NCBI GenBank assembly: GCA_002746235.1
Contig: NVWJ01000007.1
Location: 186,706 to 193,371 of the forward strand
Source of the DNA: Planctomycetota bacterium
GTDB taxonomy: Bacteria > Planctomycetota > UBA1135
Direction of reading: 5' to 3'
DNA length: 6,666 nt
Shown here: one piece after another, positions 1 to 6,575 of the stretch
Layout of the letters: the number at the start of each line of letters is the position of its first letter
Position numbering within the stretch: position 1 is the stretch's first letter
Program-made: the position numbers and the translations under genes
Notes under the pieces: generated by a model
Told to the model about the DNA's origin: nothing
The model's input: the letters and a program-made list of their open reading frames with translations, nothing else
Databases searched by the model: none

Positions 1-74
1 GAAAAGGCATGGGGTTTCTTCCTTCTTGCTTTGGACAAAGGAAACCAATTCTAGATTCAACCTTCACACCAACT

Positions 75-872
75 CTATCCCTGCACCAAGGCGAGGCACG
101 CCCCCACCGGGTCCTGAATAGCCGCATAGTTGTACTCACCATCCGGCCCCCGCTTCTCATGAATGACCTTGCCTCCTCCCTCTCGTACGCGGCGGATGCT
201 TTCGGCCAGGTCTCCTACGGGAAGGCAGATCATCCAAATCGCCGGCAACCCTTGGTTCGTGCTGCGGGCGTGACAAACGCCCGCAGCCGGATTTCCATCA
301 TTTCCGAACATGGTGTAGTCAACGTAGCGCCCGCTTTCATCTTCCATTTCGACATCCTGCGCCGACCAGCCCACAACTTGTCGATAGAAATCACAGGTTG
401 CTATTGCATCGGAGACCGTCAGATCGAGCCAGGAAATGCAACCCACCCGCTTCGTGATATCGCTCGATGCGGCGTCTCCTTGGACTGAGATCTCCTCCGC
501 GGAAACGACTGGGATGATTCCGAACGCAGCGCCATTGGGATCGAGTAACACCGCCCATTGGCTCTTTCCATGGTCGTCTTTGCCATGCATGAGCTCACTC
601 CCGTTCAGGTCGAGCGCACACTCCACACTAGCTGCAACATCGGCGACCTGAATGTGCGGCATCCATTGGAGCGGGAGGTTGGCGGACTCCGTGTTGCGCG
701 CGCCCAAGCCAATGATCGGCATACCTCGGTTGTTCATCAAATCCTCTCGCCAAAGCGGATTCTCGCCCGTGGTGAGTACATGTGAATAAAAGCGCACTTC
801 ACGTTCGTGTTCGGGAACGGCAATGTCGGCGCTGAGGATTCCACCGACGTCTAGGGAAAAAGGGGTACTCAT
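75..872 (-). CDS. Two-domain VOC (glyoxalase/bleomycin-resistance-like) family protein
   Basis: Encodes 265 residues from the ATG at 872-870 (MSTPFSLDVGG). Two consecutive VOC modules are visible: an N-terminal one at about residues 13-122, and a C-terminal one at about 143-263 opening with 'WLDLTVSDAIATCDFY..VVGW' and closing with 'QDPVGACLALVQG', both typical VOC beta-alpha-beta signatures. Length and two-module layout fit the CFP-30B-like branch of the superfamily. Members of the superfamily bind or convert small molecules (glyoxalase, dioxygenase, fosfomycin or bleomycin resistance), but the usual metal-ligand His/Glu set is not obvious, so no reaction is assigned. An in-frame ATG at 893 would add seven residues; the inner start is preferred because AGGA lies eight bases before it and the protein then begins at the domain. 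It lies on the strand opposite to most neighbours and has its own leader of about 90 bp before the attC site at 964. Its cassette continues beyond the left edge. Confidence 0.86.
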   Translation of the reverse strand: MSTPFSLDVGGILSADIAVPEHEREVRFYSHVLTTGENPLWREDLMNNRGMPIIGLGARNTESANLPLQWMPHIQVADVAASVECALDLNGSELMHGKDDHGKSQWAVLLDPNGAAFGIIPVVSAEEISVQGDAASSDITKRVGCISWLDLTVSDAIATCDFYRQVVGWSAQDVEMEDESGRYVDYTMFGNDGNPAAGVCHARSTNQGLPAIWMICLPVGDLAESIRRVREGGGKVIHEKRGPDGEYNYAAIQDPVGACLALVQG

Positions 873-879
873 GGTTTGT

Positions 880-883
880 ATCC
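880..883 (-). promoter_or_regulatory. Probable ribosome binding site that decides the VOC gene start
   Basis: On the minus strand AGGA precedes the ATG at 872-870 with eight bases between, supporting this start over the ATG at 893-891. It is a moderate match to the Shine-Dalgarno consensus. Confidence 0.45.
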
Positions 884-963
884 TAATCACCATTAAGCTG
901 GTTGGCGGGTGAATATTCTCTTATCAGAAATCCTAGATCCATGGGCGCTGAATCACGGCGACG

Positions 964-1044
964 GCATAACGATTTCGCCGTTCAACAGCCGTAATGTAGC
1001 GAAGCGATGCGGAATGAAGGTCTGTCTGCAACGACTGGTTAGGA
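964..1044. repeat. attC site 1 (diverged, 5 bp longer)
   Basis: Left box GCATAAC (964-970), right box GTTAGGA (1038-1044), with the inner inverted repeat GCCGTT (977-982) and AACGAC (about 1030-1035). It is the most diverged of the five sites and carries about five additional bases near the centre (around 1008-1015), giving 81 bp against 76. One arm change (AACGGC to AACGAC) leaves a mismatch in the plus-strand fold but only a G-T wobble in the minus-strand fold. Predicted recombination point is between 1038 and 1039. Its left box would match a cassette starting GTTATGC, which is not seen in the window and presumably lies further left. Confidence 0.85.
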
Positions 1045-1103
1045 ATCCAACGCAAAAAAAACAGTGCACGGAGCATAGAAACTTATGCTCAAAAATCTGA
1101 TGG

Positions 1104-1118
1104 TCTAGCGACGCTAGA
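1104..1118. promoter_or_regulatory. Perfect 15-bp dyad, candidate operator
   Basis: TCTAGCG-A-CGCTAGA is a perfect inverted repeat with seven-base arms and a one-base centre. It sits between attC site 1 and the start of the FG-GAP gene, about 94 bp before that ATG. The one-base loop is too small for a good RNA hairpin, so a protein-binding dyad is the better reading. A chance palindrome cannot be excluded. Confidence 0.3.
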
Positions 1119-1211
1119 GCCAAGCTTCGTGCCTTTATCTTGGAGATTGCCTCCTCGTCCTCGTTCGCCGGTGTAGTCTGGAGCAAGCCCCAATTTCTCC
1201 ACTGCCGCCCC

Positions 1212-2888
1212 ATGACCTCTCTCTGTGCAATTATCTTTCTGCTTGCTACCCCAGCTTTCGCGCAAACCGTCGGCGGCGGTCAACAAAAACTTCATCAATG
1301 GGACGGCCAAGGATTTATTGACCGCCTCGGCTCCTCCGTCTCGAATGCAGGAGATGTCAACGGCGATGGTTTCGCCGATGTAATTGTGGGAGCGTATGGA
1401 GCCGACCCTGGAGGTTTGGCGGATGCCGGCTCGGCCTACGTCTATTCAGGCGCGGACGGCTCGCTTCTCTATCAATGGGACGGCGGTGCTGCTGTTGACC
1501 TCTTCGGCCTGTCCGTCTCAGGTGCTGGAGATATCAATGGTGATGGTTTTGCCGATTTAATTGTGGGCGCGTTTGCAGCCGACCCCGGAGGTCTAGCGAG
1601 TGCCGGCTCAGCCTATGCCTATTCCGGCGTGGACGGCTCGCTGCTCTATCAATGGGACGGCGGGGCTGGTTTGGACTTTTTCGGCACCTCGGTTTCGGAT
1701 GCAGGAGATGTCAATGGTGATGGATTTCCCGATGTAATTGTGGGAGCGTGGGGAGCCGACCCCGGAGGCGTGTTGGGGGCTGGCTCGGCCTATGTCTATT
1801 CCGGCGCGGACGGCTCGCTGATCCATCAATGGAACGGCGGGGCTAGTGGGGACCTTTTCGGCGAGTCCGTCTCGGGCGCAGGAGATGTCAATGGTGATGG
1901 TTTTGCCGATCTAATTGTGGGCGCGTACTTTGCCCACCCTGGAGGTCTGTCGAATGCAGGCTCGGCCTATGTCTATTCCGGCGCAGATGGCTCACTGCTC
2001 CATCAATGGGACGGCGGAACTCCTGATGTCGAGTTTGGCGGCTCCGTATCGGGTGCAGGAGATGTCAATGGTGATGGTTCTGCCGATGTGATTGTGGGAG
2101 CCCCCGGAGGTTTATTTGGTGGCGGCTCGGCCTATGTCTATTCCGGCGCGGACGGCACGCTACTCCATCAATGGGACAGCGGAGCTACGTTCGGCAGCTC
2201 CGTCTCGGGTGCAGGAGATCTCAATAGTGATGGCTTCGCCGATCTAATTGTCGGGGCCTACCTAGCCTCCCCCGGAGGCCTGGTGGATGCCGGCTCGACT
2301 TTTGTCTATTCCGGCGCGGACGGCTCGCTACTCCATCAACAGAACGGCGGTGCTACTGGGGACCTCTACGGCCACTCCGTTTCGGGTGCAGGAGATGTCA
2401 ATAGTGATGGTTTTGCCGATCTAATTATTGGGTCGTGGGGAGCCGACCCCGGAGGTCGTTCCAGTGCTGGCTCCGCCTACGTCTACAGTTTCCATCCATT
2501 CCTCGTGGCAAGTACTCCCACCATCTCTGCATCCGCCGGTGGTGTGCTCGACCTGACCCTCGACTTCCCGGACACCGCCGCCGTCCAGGAGTACATCACC
2601 CTGATGTCGATTAACGGTACCGGCCCCATCCACTACGGCGTCGACATTCCGCTCAGCCTCGACGTCTACTTGCTCGACAGTGCGGCAGGGATCTACCCCT
2701 TCGCGATTGCGTCCAATCTGCATGGAGTTCTCGATGCCTCGGGCAACGCAACCGCCAACATCACTTTCCCAGCGGGAGCCTTCAATTTTGCAATTGGCCG
2801 AACCTTTTGGCTAGCGGCAGTTTCATTCCCGGTCGGTCAACTCCCCGCGCACAGCTCGGTAGCTGTAGCGGTTGAGATTGAGCCCTGA
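1212..2888 (+). CDS. Secreted seven-bladed FG-GAP (integrin-like) beta-propeller protein
   Basis: Encodes 558 residues. Residues 1-17 form a hydrophobic signal peptide ending in AFA before Gln18, so export is predicted. Seven FG-GAP units follow, each with a calcium-type loop D-x-N-x-D-G-x-x-D starting at residues 48, 107, 166, 225, 284, 336 and 395, then 'IVGA..PGG..AGSAYVYSGADGSLLHQWDGG'. The spacing is 59 residues except for one 52-residue unit (284 to 336). The N-terminal 'KLHQWDG' (26-32) is a half unit that complements the last unit, which stops at 'SAYVYS'; this would close a seven-bladed ring. Residues about 440-558 form a separate, probably beta-rich domain that I do not recognise. 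Function is likely extracellular adhesion or ligand binding, as in other FG-GAP proteins; the ligand is unknown. Start: the ATG at 1212 lacks a clear Shine-Dalgarno; an in-frame TTG at 1140 would add 24 residues, including Lys and Arg upstream of the hydrophobic stretch, so the start is uncertain. The stop is about 60 bp before attC site 2. Confidence 0.9.
   Translation: MTSLCAIIFLLATPAFAQTVGGGQQKLHQWDGQGFIDRLGSSVSNAGDVNGDGFADVIVGAYGADPGGLADAGSAYVYSGADGSLLYQWDGGAAVDLFGLSVSGAGDINGDGFADLIVGAFAADPGGLASAGSAYAYSGVDGSLLYQWDGGAGLDFFGTSVSDAGDVNGDGFPDVIVGAWGADPGGVLGAGSAYVYSGADGSLIHQWNGGASGDLFGESVSGAGDVNGDGFADLIVGAYFAHPGGLSNAGSAYVYSGADGSLLHQWDGGTPDVEFGGSVSGAGDVNGDGSADVIVGAPGGLFGGGSAYVYSGADGTLLHQWDSGATFGSSVSGAGDLNSDGFADLIVGAYLASPGGLVDAGSTFVYSGADGSLLHQQNGGATGDLYGHSVSGAGDVNSDGFADLIIGSWGADPGGRSSAGSAYVYSFHPFLVASTPTISASAGGVLDLTLDFPDTAAVQEYITLMSINGTGPIHYGVDIPLSLDVYLLDSAAGIYPFAIASNLHGVLDASGNATANITFPAGAFNFAIGRTFWLAAVSFPVGQLPAHSSVAVAVEIEP
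1287..2478 (+). repeat. 177-bp tandem coding repeats (FG-GAP units)
   Basis: The aspartate codon opening the calcium loop recurs at 1353, 1530, 1707, 1884, 2061, 2217 and 2394. The period is 177 bp, except for one 156-bp interval that lacks 21 bases. The repeats are strongly conserved at the DNA level, for example the recurring 'tctattccggcgcggacgg' core, suggesting recent duplication or homogenisation inside the gene. Confidence 0.9.
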
Positions 2889-2947
2889 GCCTACTTCGTT
2901 TCCTTGGAAATGAGTGCGAGCGCAATAACCCTACTTTTCCCAAACAC

Positions 2948-3023
2948 TACTAACGGTTTTGCCGGTCAGCAGCCGCAGTGTAGCGAAACGAAACGAAGGT
3001 CTGTCTGCAACGGCTGGTTAGCG
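2948..3023. repeat. attC site 2
   Basis: Left box TACTAAC (2948-2954), right box GTTAGCG (3017-3023), 76 bp overall. Over its core it differs from sites 3 and 4 at three positions, one of them in the inner arm (GCCGGT instead of GCCGTT at 2961-2966), which puts a mismatch in either strand's fold. The predicted recombination point is between 3017 and 3018. The FG-GAP cassette ends here. Confidence 0.88.
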
Positions 3024-3243
3024 GGTATTTAGACCGATGTAGACCACTCTTAAACTTCAAAGCTGGGGTGCTGCGGACAGAGTTTCATGCCACACAGCCG
3101 TTAACATCCTGGGCGTTTGAATTGGATAGCACCAGGAAACAAAATAGCCCGGCAACTGTGCCCCAGACGACGGGAAGTTCAGCACTATGAGCAGTGTTTG
3201 AGCTATGATGAAACTCAGAATACGAAACTTGCCCAACGAGTGC
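3024..3243. other. Cassette leader without a recognisable gene
   Basis: About 220 bp between attC site 2 and the start of the oxidase-like gene. Both strands hold short open frames, none with recognisable protein character. A leader this long is unusual for a cassette gene and could carry the gene's own promoter, but I see no convincing -35/-10 pair. Confidence 0.5.
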
Positions 3244-3786
3244 ATGTCAGACAAATATCCCTCCCTTTCCATAGAGCTCTCCGAATTCATTGCGCGTCAA
3301 CACCTGTTCTTTGTTGCAACGGCAGCAAGGGATGGACGGGTAAACCTGTCGCCAAAAGGCCACGAAAGCCTTCGCGTGTTGGGACCGAACGAAATTCTGT
3401 GGCTGAACCTAACGGGTAGCGGAAACGAGACTGCTGCACATTTATTAGACAGCAATCGAATGACCCTTATGTGGTGTGCGTTCGAAGGACCTCCTCGGAT
3501 ACTCAGAGTCTACGGCGAGGCAAAGACTATTCATCCCAACCATGCTGAATGGGATTCTTGCGTGGAGTACATTCCTGCACCGGTGAGTGGAAGGCAGTAC
3601 TTCAAACTAAAAATTGATCTGGTTCAAACATCATGCGGATTCACTGTTCCATTTATGGACTACCAGCAAGATAGGGACATCTTGGAGAAATGGTCAGAGA
3701 AACGTGGCGAAGACGGGGTGCGCAAATACTGGCAAGAAAAGAACACAACAAGCATCGACGGCTTCCCCACTGGGATCCTTGACTAG
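3244..3786 (+). CDS. Pyridoxamine 5'-phosphate oxidase-like flavin-binding family protein
   Basis: Encodes 180 residues from the ATG at 3244 (MSDKYPSLS). The N-terminal half has the split-barrel pattern of putative PNPOx proteins: 'IARQHLFFVATAARDGRVNLSPKG' at about 16-39, 'EILWLNLTGSGNETAAHL' at about 50-67, and 'ILRVYGEAKTI' in the middle. Family members bind FMN or F420 and act as small cytoplasmic oxidoreductases or flavin-binding proteins. The real PdxH substrate residues cannot be checked here, so a vitamin B6 role should not be assumed. An in-frame ATG at 3205 would add 13 residues (MMKLRIRNLPNEC), which looks non-family, so the inner start is chosen; no strong ribosome site supports either. 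The gene shares a cassette with the downstream membrane protein but is separated from it by 216 bp, so an operon is not evident. Confidence 0.85.
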   Translation: MSDKYPSLSIELSEFIARQHLFFVATAARDGRVNLSPKGHESLRVLGPNEILWLNLTGSGNETAAHLLDSNRMTLMWCAFEGPPRILRVYGEAKTIHPNHAEWDSCVEYIPAPVSGRQYFKLKIDLVQTSCGFTVPFMDYQQDRDILEKWSEKRGEDGVRKYWQEKNTTSIDGFPTGILD

Positions 3787-4002
3787 TGACCCTTCCGCAT
3801 TGCTAATCACCATTTGCAAGGGCAATGTTCGCGCCGTTCATCAACAGTTTGACCGTCGGATCTAAAGCACTGCTATTTCAAGCAAGGCCCTTCTGCGTGT
3901 AGCCCGAGAACGGGTGATCCTCTTTTCCTAAGGAAACTCTGATTTAGCCGGTAGGCGGCTCTGCGGCAGAAAGGAATTGGAGCTTCCCTAACAGCAGAGA
4001 GC
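3787..4002. other. Intergenic region, possibly with a decayed attC
   Basis: No gene is seen. TGCTAAT at 3801, GCCGTTCATCAACAG at 3833 and AAGGCCCTTCTGC at 3884 occur in the same order as the left box, inner left arm and inner right arm of the attC family, but with wrong spacing and no matching right GTT box. Other items are a weak hairpin CCCG-AGAA-CGGG (3903-3914) and a 13-bp dyad TTTCCTAAGGAAA (3924-3936). None of these is strong enough to call a terminator. Confidence 0.3.
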
Positions 4003-4707
4003 ATGGTTAAAATAATGTCAATGCGGCCACCACAACGAAACCTCAGCATTGATTTGTTCCGGTCACTGGGGATTGTGCTGATGGTGATTTTCCACTTCTG
4101 CTATGACTTGAAGCACTTTGGTTACAATCAGTGGGACATCTCAAATGGTCTGTTTTGGATCCGCTTTCGAGCTATTATCGTCACTTTGTTTTTGGGTTGC
4201 GTTGGTGTCGGTTTGGCAGTGGCACACGGACGCGGCATCAGGCGCCGCCCTTTCTTCCGTCGTTTGGGCAAGTTGACGCTAGCGGCCGCGGCAGTGACGA
4301 CGATGTCCCTAGTGATGTTTCCTGAAGAGTGGATTTACTTTGGCGTGCTCCACTTCATTGCTCTAGTCAGCCTGGTGAGCTTGCCGCTCGCTGGGCGCCC
4401 GCGGCTGGCGGGCCTATTGGGTGTTGGAATTGTCCTTCTCTATCATCTGGGTTTCCCAAAATATGGTTGGCCGTTTGGCTACATTGCTAAGTGGCTACCG
4501 GAATTTACCAACGATCTCGTTTCACCAAGCCCATGGTTGGGCGTGGTCTGGATCGGTATTGCGGTGGGGCATTCCAGTTGGCTGCGCAAAGATCCCTTAC
4601 GAGTCATGCCGGGAGCGGCGCGGTTCGGTGCCGCCGGTCGCCACAGCTTGCTGATTTATTTGGTTCATCAACCGCTGTTGTTTGGCCTGTTTCGGCTGCT
4701 TCCATGA
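4003..4707 (+). CDS. DUF1624 / heparan-alpha-glucosaminide N-acetyltransferase-like membrane protein
   Basis: Encodes 234 residues with about seven membrane segments, at roughly 18-36, 57-74, 89-106, 110-128, 133-148, 175-191 and 213-231. The opening 'RNLSIDLFRSLGIVLMVIFHFCYDL' with His31, the 'FGVLHFIALVSL' segment with His117 and the closing 'GRHSLLIYLVHQPLLFG' with His222 match bacterial DUF1624 proteins, which share a fold with the human lysosomal enzyme HGSNAT. That enzyme moves acetyl groups from acetyl-CoA across a membrane to a sugar amine. The bacterial substrate is unknown, so only a membrane acyltransferase-like role is inferred. Length is in the normal range for the bacterial family, so the gene seems intact. 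Starts at 4003, 4015 and 4021 are all in frame; the first follows a purine-rich AGAGAG but at very short spacing, so the exact start is uncertain. The stop is about 410 bp before attC site 3. Confidence 0.87.
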   Translation: MVKIMSMRPPQRNLSIDLFRSLGIVLMVIFHFCYDLKHFGYNQWDISNGLFWIRFRAIIVTLFLGCVGVGLAVAHGRGIRRRPFFRRLGKLTLAAAAVTTMSLVMFPEEWIYFGVLHFIALVSLVSLPLAGRPRLAGLLGVGIVLLYHLGFPKYGWPFGYIAKWLPEFTNDLVSPSPWLGVVWIGIAVGHSSWLRKDPLRVMPGAARFGAAGRHSLLIYLVHQPLLFGLFRLLP

Positions 4708-5117
4708 GCATCCTTTGCTTCCTTCAAGCTGACTGATCATGGAGGAATGCTAGTATTTCGAGCCGTAATGGTGCGTCGAATTTATGGCCTCAAGCCACTC
4801 ACCACAGGGCGGCTATTTGCCCTTCGAGTCGCCTGCTGAACTAAATCAAAGAGTCCCTAACGTTGATGCCATTCAGCAGACACAGTGTAGCGGGTGTCTA
4901 CTTTCGGCTACGATTGCCTTCATCGAGTGGGAGAGTAAAAGTGTGCGGTCAGCAACTGCTAGCATTGCCTCTTTGCACCTCAAGAATCTCGAATGCCCTC
5001 CTTACCGTTTTCTATCAAATCTAAGACTCAAACGAATGTTCAATCCTCAAGAATATCACGCCGTAAAAATCATGGTGTCTCCACTTCTTGAATTGGTCGT
5101 CAATTATTACAGGGACT
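4708..5117. other. Region of 410 bp without a supported gene
   Basis: This is the tail of the third cassette. A plus-strand open frame beginning at 4784 crosses attC site 3 and continues to 5398, but its composition is Ser/Leu rich, it resembles no family, and its middle is simply the translated attC. A 30-codon frame at 4747 sits directly on GGAGGA, too close for a ribosome site. The stretch may be the remains of a cassette gene or plain spacer. Confidence 0.5.
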
Positions 5118-5193
5118 TTCTAACGGTTTTGCCGTTCAGCAGCCGTAGTGTAGCGAAGCGAAACGAAGGTCTGTCTGCAACGGCTGGTTATGC
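5118..5193. repeat. attC site 3
   Basis: Left box TTCTAAC (5118-5124), right box GTTATGC (5187-5193). The core between the boxes is identical to site 4. The predicted recombination point is between 5187 and 5188. The right box pairs with GCATAAC at the left of site 4, which defines cassette 5188-5911. Confidence 0.9.
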
Positions 5194-5911
5194 GACAGAG
5201 TACTCCACGCAAAAGGATTCCAATTCTCACCAGCCTATGAGATTTATGCTCCAACCCATATCTTGCAAGCTCCGTTCATGGTGGACCAACCCGGATGTCT
5301 GTGAACACCGCAATACAGTTCCTTTCACCCATTCACCATCGAGTTCCTCTTTTCTTACTCCCAGAAACGTTAGCACTTCGATCCGATTGCCTTTCTGACA
5401 AGCAATGGCTCTTCGAGCTGGGCACTTGCTCCTGATTCAAACCGGCGCAACCCGTTCTTAAGCCGACGATGAGCGTTTTGAGGAAAACTCCGAGACTCAG
5501 CCCCCTATTGATTTTCTTAGAAAAGCTCCGACAACGAGTCCTGCTCGCTAAACTTTTTCGGACGCAGGATCTCTTTAGCGCCGACGACGAGTACCCGAGG
5601 GAAGTCGGCCAAATTTTGGATTTTGAGGTCCTTTTCAGAAAAGTTATCAACAACGCGATTCAGTCTTCTGGTGTTTCCAAAGGGCTTTCAAGTCCGTTTC
5701 TTTCAATCCACTGCCACGTTGGCCTACGTTTAGCCCAAGAACAAATATGCACAAACAGGATTTCCGTTATGAAGAAAAAAGAAGAACCAAAAATAGATGA
5801 CTCTTAGATGCCGCCGACAAAATGCACAGTTGGTGTGTTCTGCATAACGGTTTTGCCGTTCAGCAGCCGTAGTGTAGCGAAGCGAAACGAAGGTCTGTCT
5901 GCAACGGCTGG
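5188..5911. mobile_element. 724-bp cassette with no convincing gene
   Basis: The ends are well matched (TTATGC at the start, GCATAAC at 5842-5848), so this is an intact recombination unit. The first 280 bp hold no supported frame. The only plausible gene is the weak frame at 5469-5807. The overlapping minus-strand frame 5333-5653 is very basic and Ser-rich and looks like a shadow. The cassette could carry a small unknown protein, a regulatory or non-coding RNA, or a decayed gene. Confidence 0.75.
5469..5807 (+). CDS. Hypothetical protein, weak call
   Basis: Encodes 112 residues beginning MSVLRKTPRLSP and ending KKKEEPKIDDS. I recognise no family. The N-terminal third is amphipathic and basic, the middle has an acidic patch (SADDEYPREVGQILDFEVLF), and no signal peptide or clear membrane segment is seen. 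In favour: it is the longest frame lying wholly within this cassette and its stop lies 34 bp before the left box of attC site 4, the usual place for a cassette gene to end. Against: there is no Shine-Dalgarno before the ATG, and a minus-strand frame of similar length overlaps it. Confidence 0.33.
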   Translation: MSVLRKTPRLSPLLIFLEKLRQRVLLAKLFRTQDLFSADDEYPREVGQILDFEVLFRKVINNAIQSSGVSKGLSSPFLSIHCHVGLRLAQEQICTNRISVMKKKEEPKIDDS

Positions 5912-5917
5912 TTAGAA
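5842..5917. repeat. attC site 4
   Basis: Left box GCATAAC (5842-5848), right box GTTAGAA (5911-5917), with a core identical to site 3. The predicted recombination point is between 5911 and 5912. The right box, extended to GTTAGAAAG, pairs over nine bases with CTTTCTAAC at the left of site 5. Confidence 0.9.
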
Positions 5918-6575
5918 AGCTAAACAACAGCGAGCTTAACGATTTCATCCTTAAGCTCTTTTACTAAAGTATCCAATTTCTCCCGTTCATCCATCATCCC
6001 TTTAATTACGACGGGTGAAGCCGCCGAAGCCGTGCCCAGGCTGTTCTCTACTGAATTCAAATAATTGTCCCAGCAATCTTTTGCTTTGGTGAAATCCTGA
6101 TACCTCTCTTGCAGGGACGGGGCAAGAATCTTCAACTTCATTTCAATCAGTCCAAAGTTCGGGACTCTTTCTGATTGCAACTCACTCATGTAATCAAAAT
6201 AGGATTGAACATTGGTTTCCCCACAATCTACTCTCACGAGGATGTCTGTAGTATTGTGGACCATTAACCACCAGGAATTCAATTGCGAGAATAGAGTTTC
6301 GAGTCCCCGTTGCCTTCTTGCCTGGGCTGCCAATGCCTTTTCATGCTCTAGTTGCAATTTAAGGCGAGACGTATTGGCGCGATTAGTCAGCACAACCCCG
6401 ATTAATGCCAAACATGCGCCCAAAGCAATTTGCCCCAGGTCAATCGACCAAGTCGGAATCGTACTGATTTCACTTTTGCTTATTGGAGGGATAATCATGG
6501 TGCCTTTCTAACGGTTCTGCCGTTCAGCAGCCGTAGTGTAGCGAAGCGAAACGGAGGTCTGTCTGCAACGGCTGG
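5912..6575. mobile_element. Compact 664-bp single-gene cassette
   Basis: The ends are complementary over nine bases (GTTAGAAAG against CTTTCTAAC). One minus-strand gene fills nearly the whole space between the flanking sites: its ATG starts seven bases inside the left box of site 5, and its stop is three bases beyond the right box of site 4. This is the tightest and best-defined cassette in the window. Confidence 0.87.
5920..6498 (-). CDS. Single-pass membrane protein with coiled-coil regions, function unknown
   Basis: Encodes 192 residues. After a short polar N-terminus there is one hydrophobic segment at about residues 20-37 (LGQIALGACLALIGVVLT), followed at once by basic, helix-forming sequence (NRANTSRLKLQLEHEKALAAQARRQR, about 39-64). 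By the positive-inside rule the bulk of the protein should be cytoplasmic. A second charged helix ends the protein (about 168-190, 'DEREKLDTLVKELKDEIVKL'). I recognise no enzyme motif or named family; a membrane-tethered scaffold or partner protein is a reasonable guess only. The start at 6498 is preceded on the minus strand by AGAAAGG four bases from the ATG, a weak ribosome site that overlaps the cassette end. There is therefore no room for a promoter inside the cassette upstream of the gene, and transcription must enter through attC site 5 or start within it. Confidence 0.78.
   Translation of the reverse strand: MIIPPISKSEISTIPTWSIDLGQIALGACLALIGVVLTNRANTSRLKLQLEHEKALAAQARRQRGLETLFSQLNSWWLMVHNTTDILVRVDCGETNVQSYFDYMSELQSERVPNFGLIEMKLKILAPSLQERYQDFTKAKDCWDNYLNSVENSLGTASAASPVVIKGMMDEREKLDTLVKELKDEIVKLAVV

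Noticed and set aside
9..488. Plus-strand open frame of 159 codons
   Set aside because: It lies largely opposite the well-supported VOC gene on the minus strand and has no protein character of its own.
3903..3936. Hairpin CCCG-AGAA-CGGG and dyad TTTCCTAAGGAAA as a terminator after the oxidase-like gene
   Set aside because: The stem is only four base pairs, the T-run is about ten bases further on and interrupted, and the site is over 110 bp past the stop.
4747..4839. Thirty-codon frame beginning at an ATG right after GGAGGA
   Set aside because: The ATG touches the Shine-Dalgarno-like sequence, leaving no usable spacing, and the peptide has no distinguishing features.
4784..5398. Plus-strand open frame of 204 codons spanning attC site 3
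   Set aside because: It runs straight through the attC, its middle being the translated repeat, and has low-complexity Ser-rich composition with no family resemblance. It is a chance frame that could easily be mis-annotated as a protein.
5333..5653. Minus-strand frame of 106 codons in the fourth cassette
   Set aside because: It is extremely rich in Ser, Arg and Lys with no domain or start signal, and overlaps the slightly better plus-strand frame.
5730..5948. Minus-strand frame of 72 codons across attC site 4
   Set aside because: Most of it is translated attC and a poly-Phe run opposite a lysine-rich stretch; it overlaps the end of the supported minus-strand gene.
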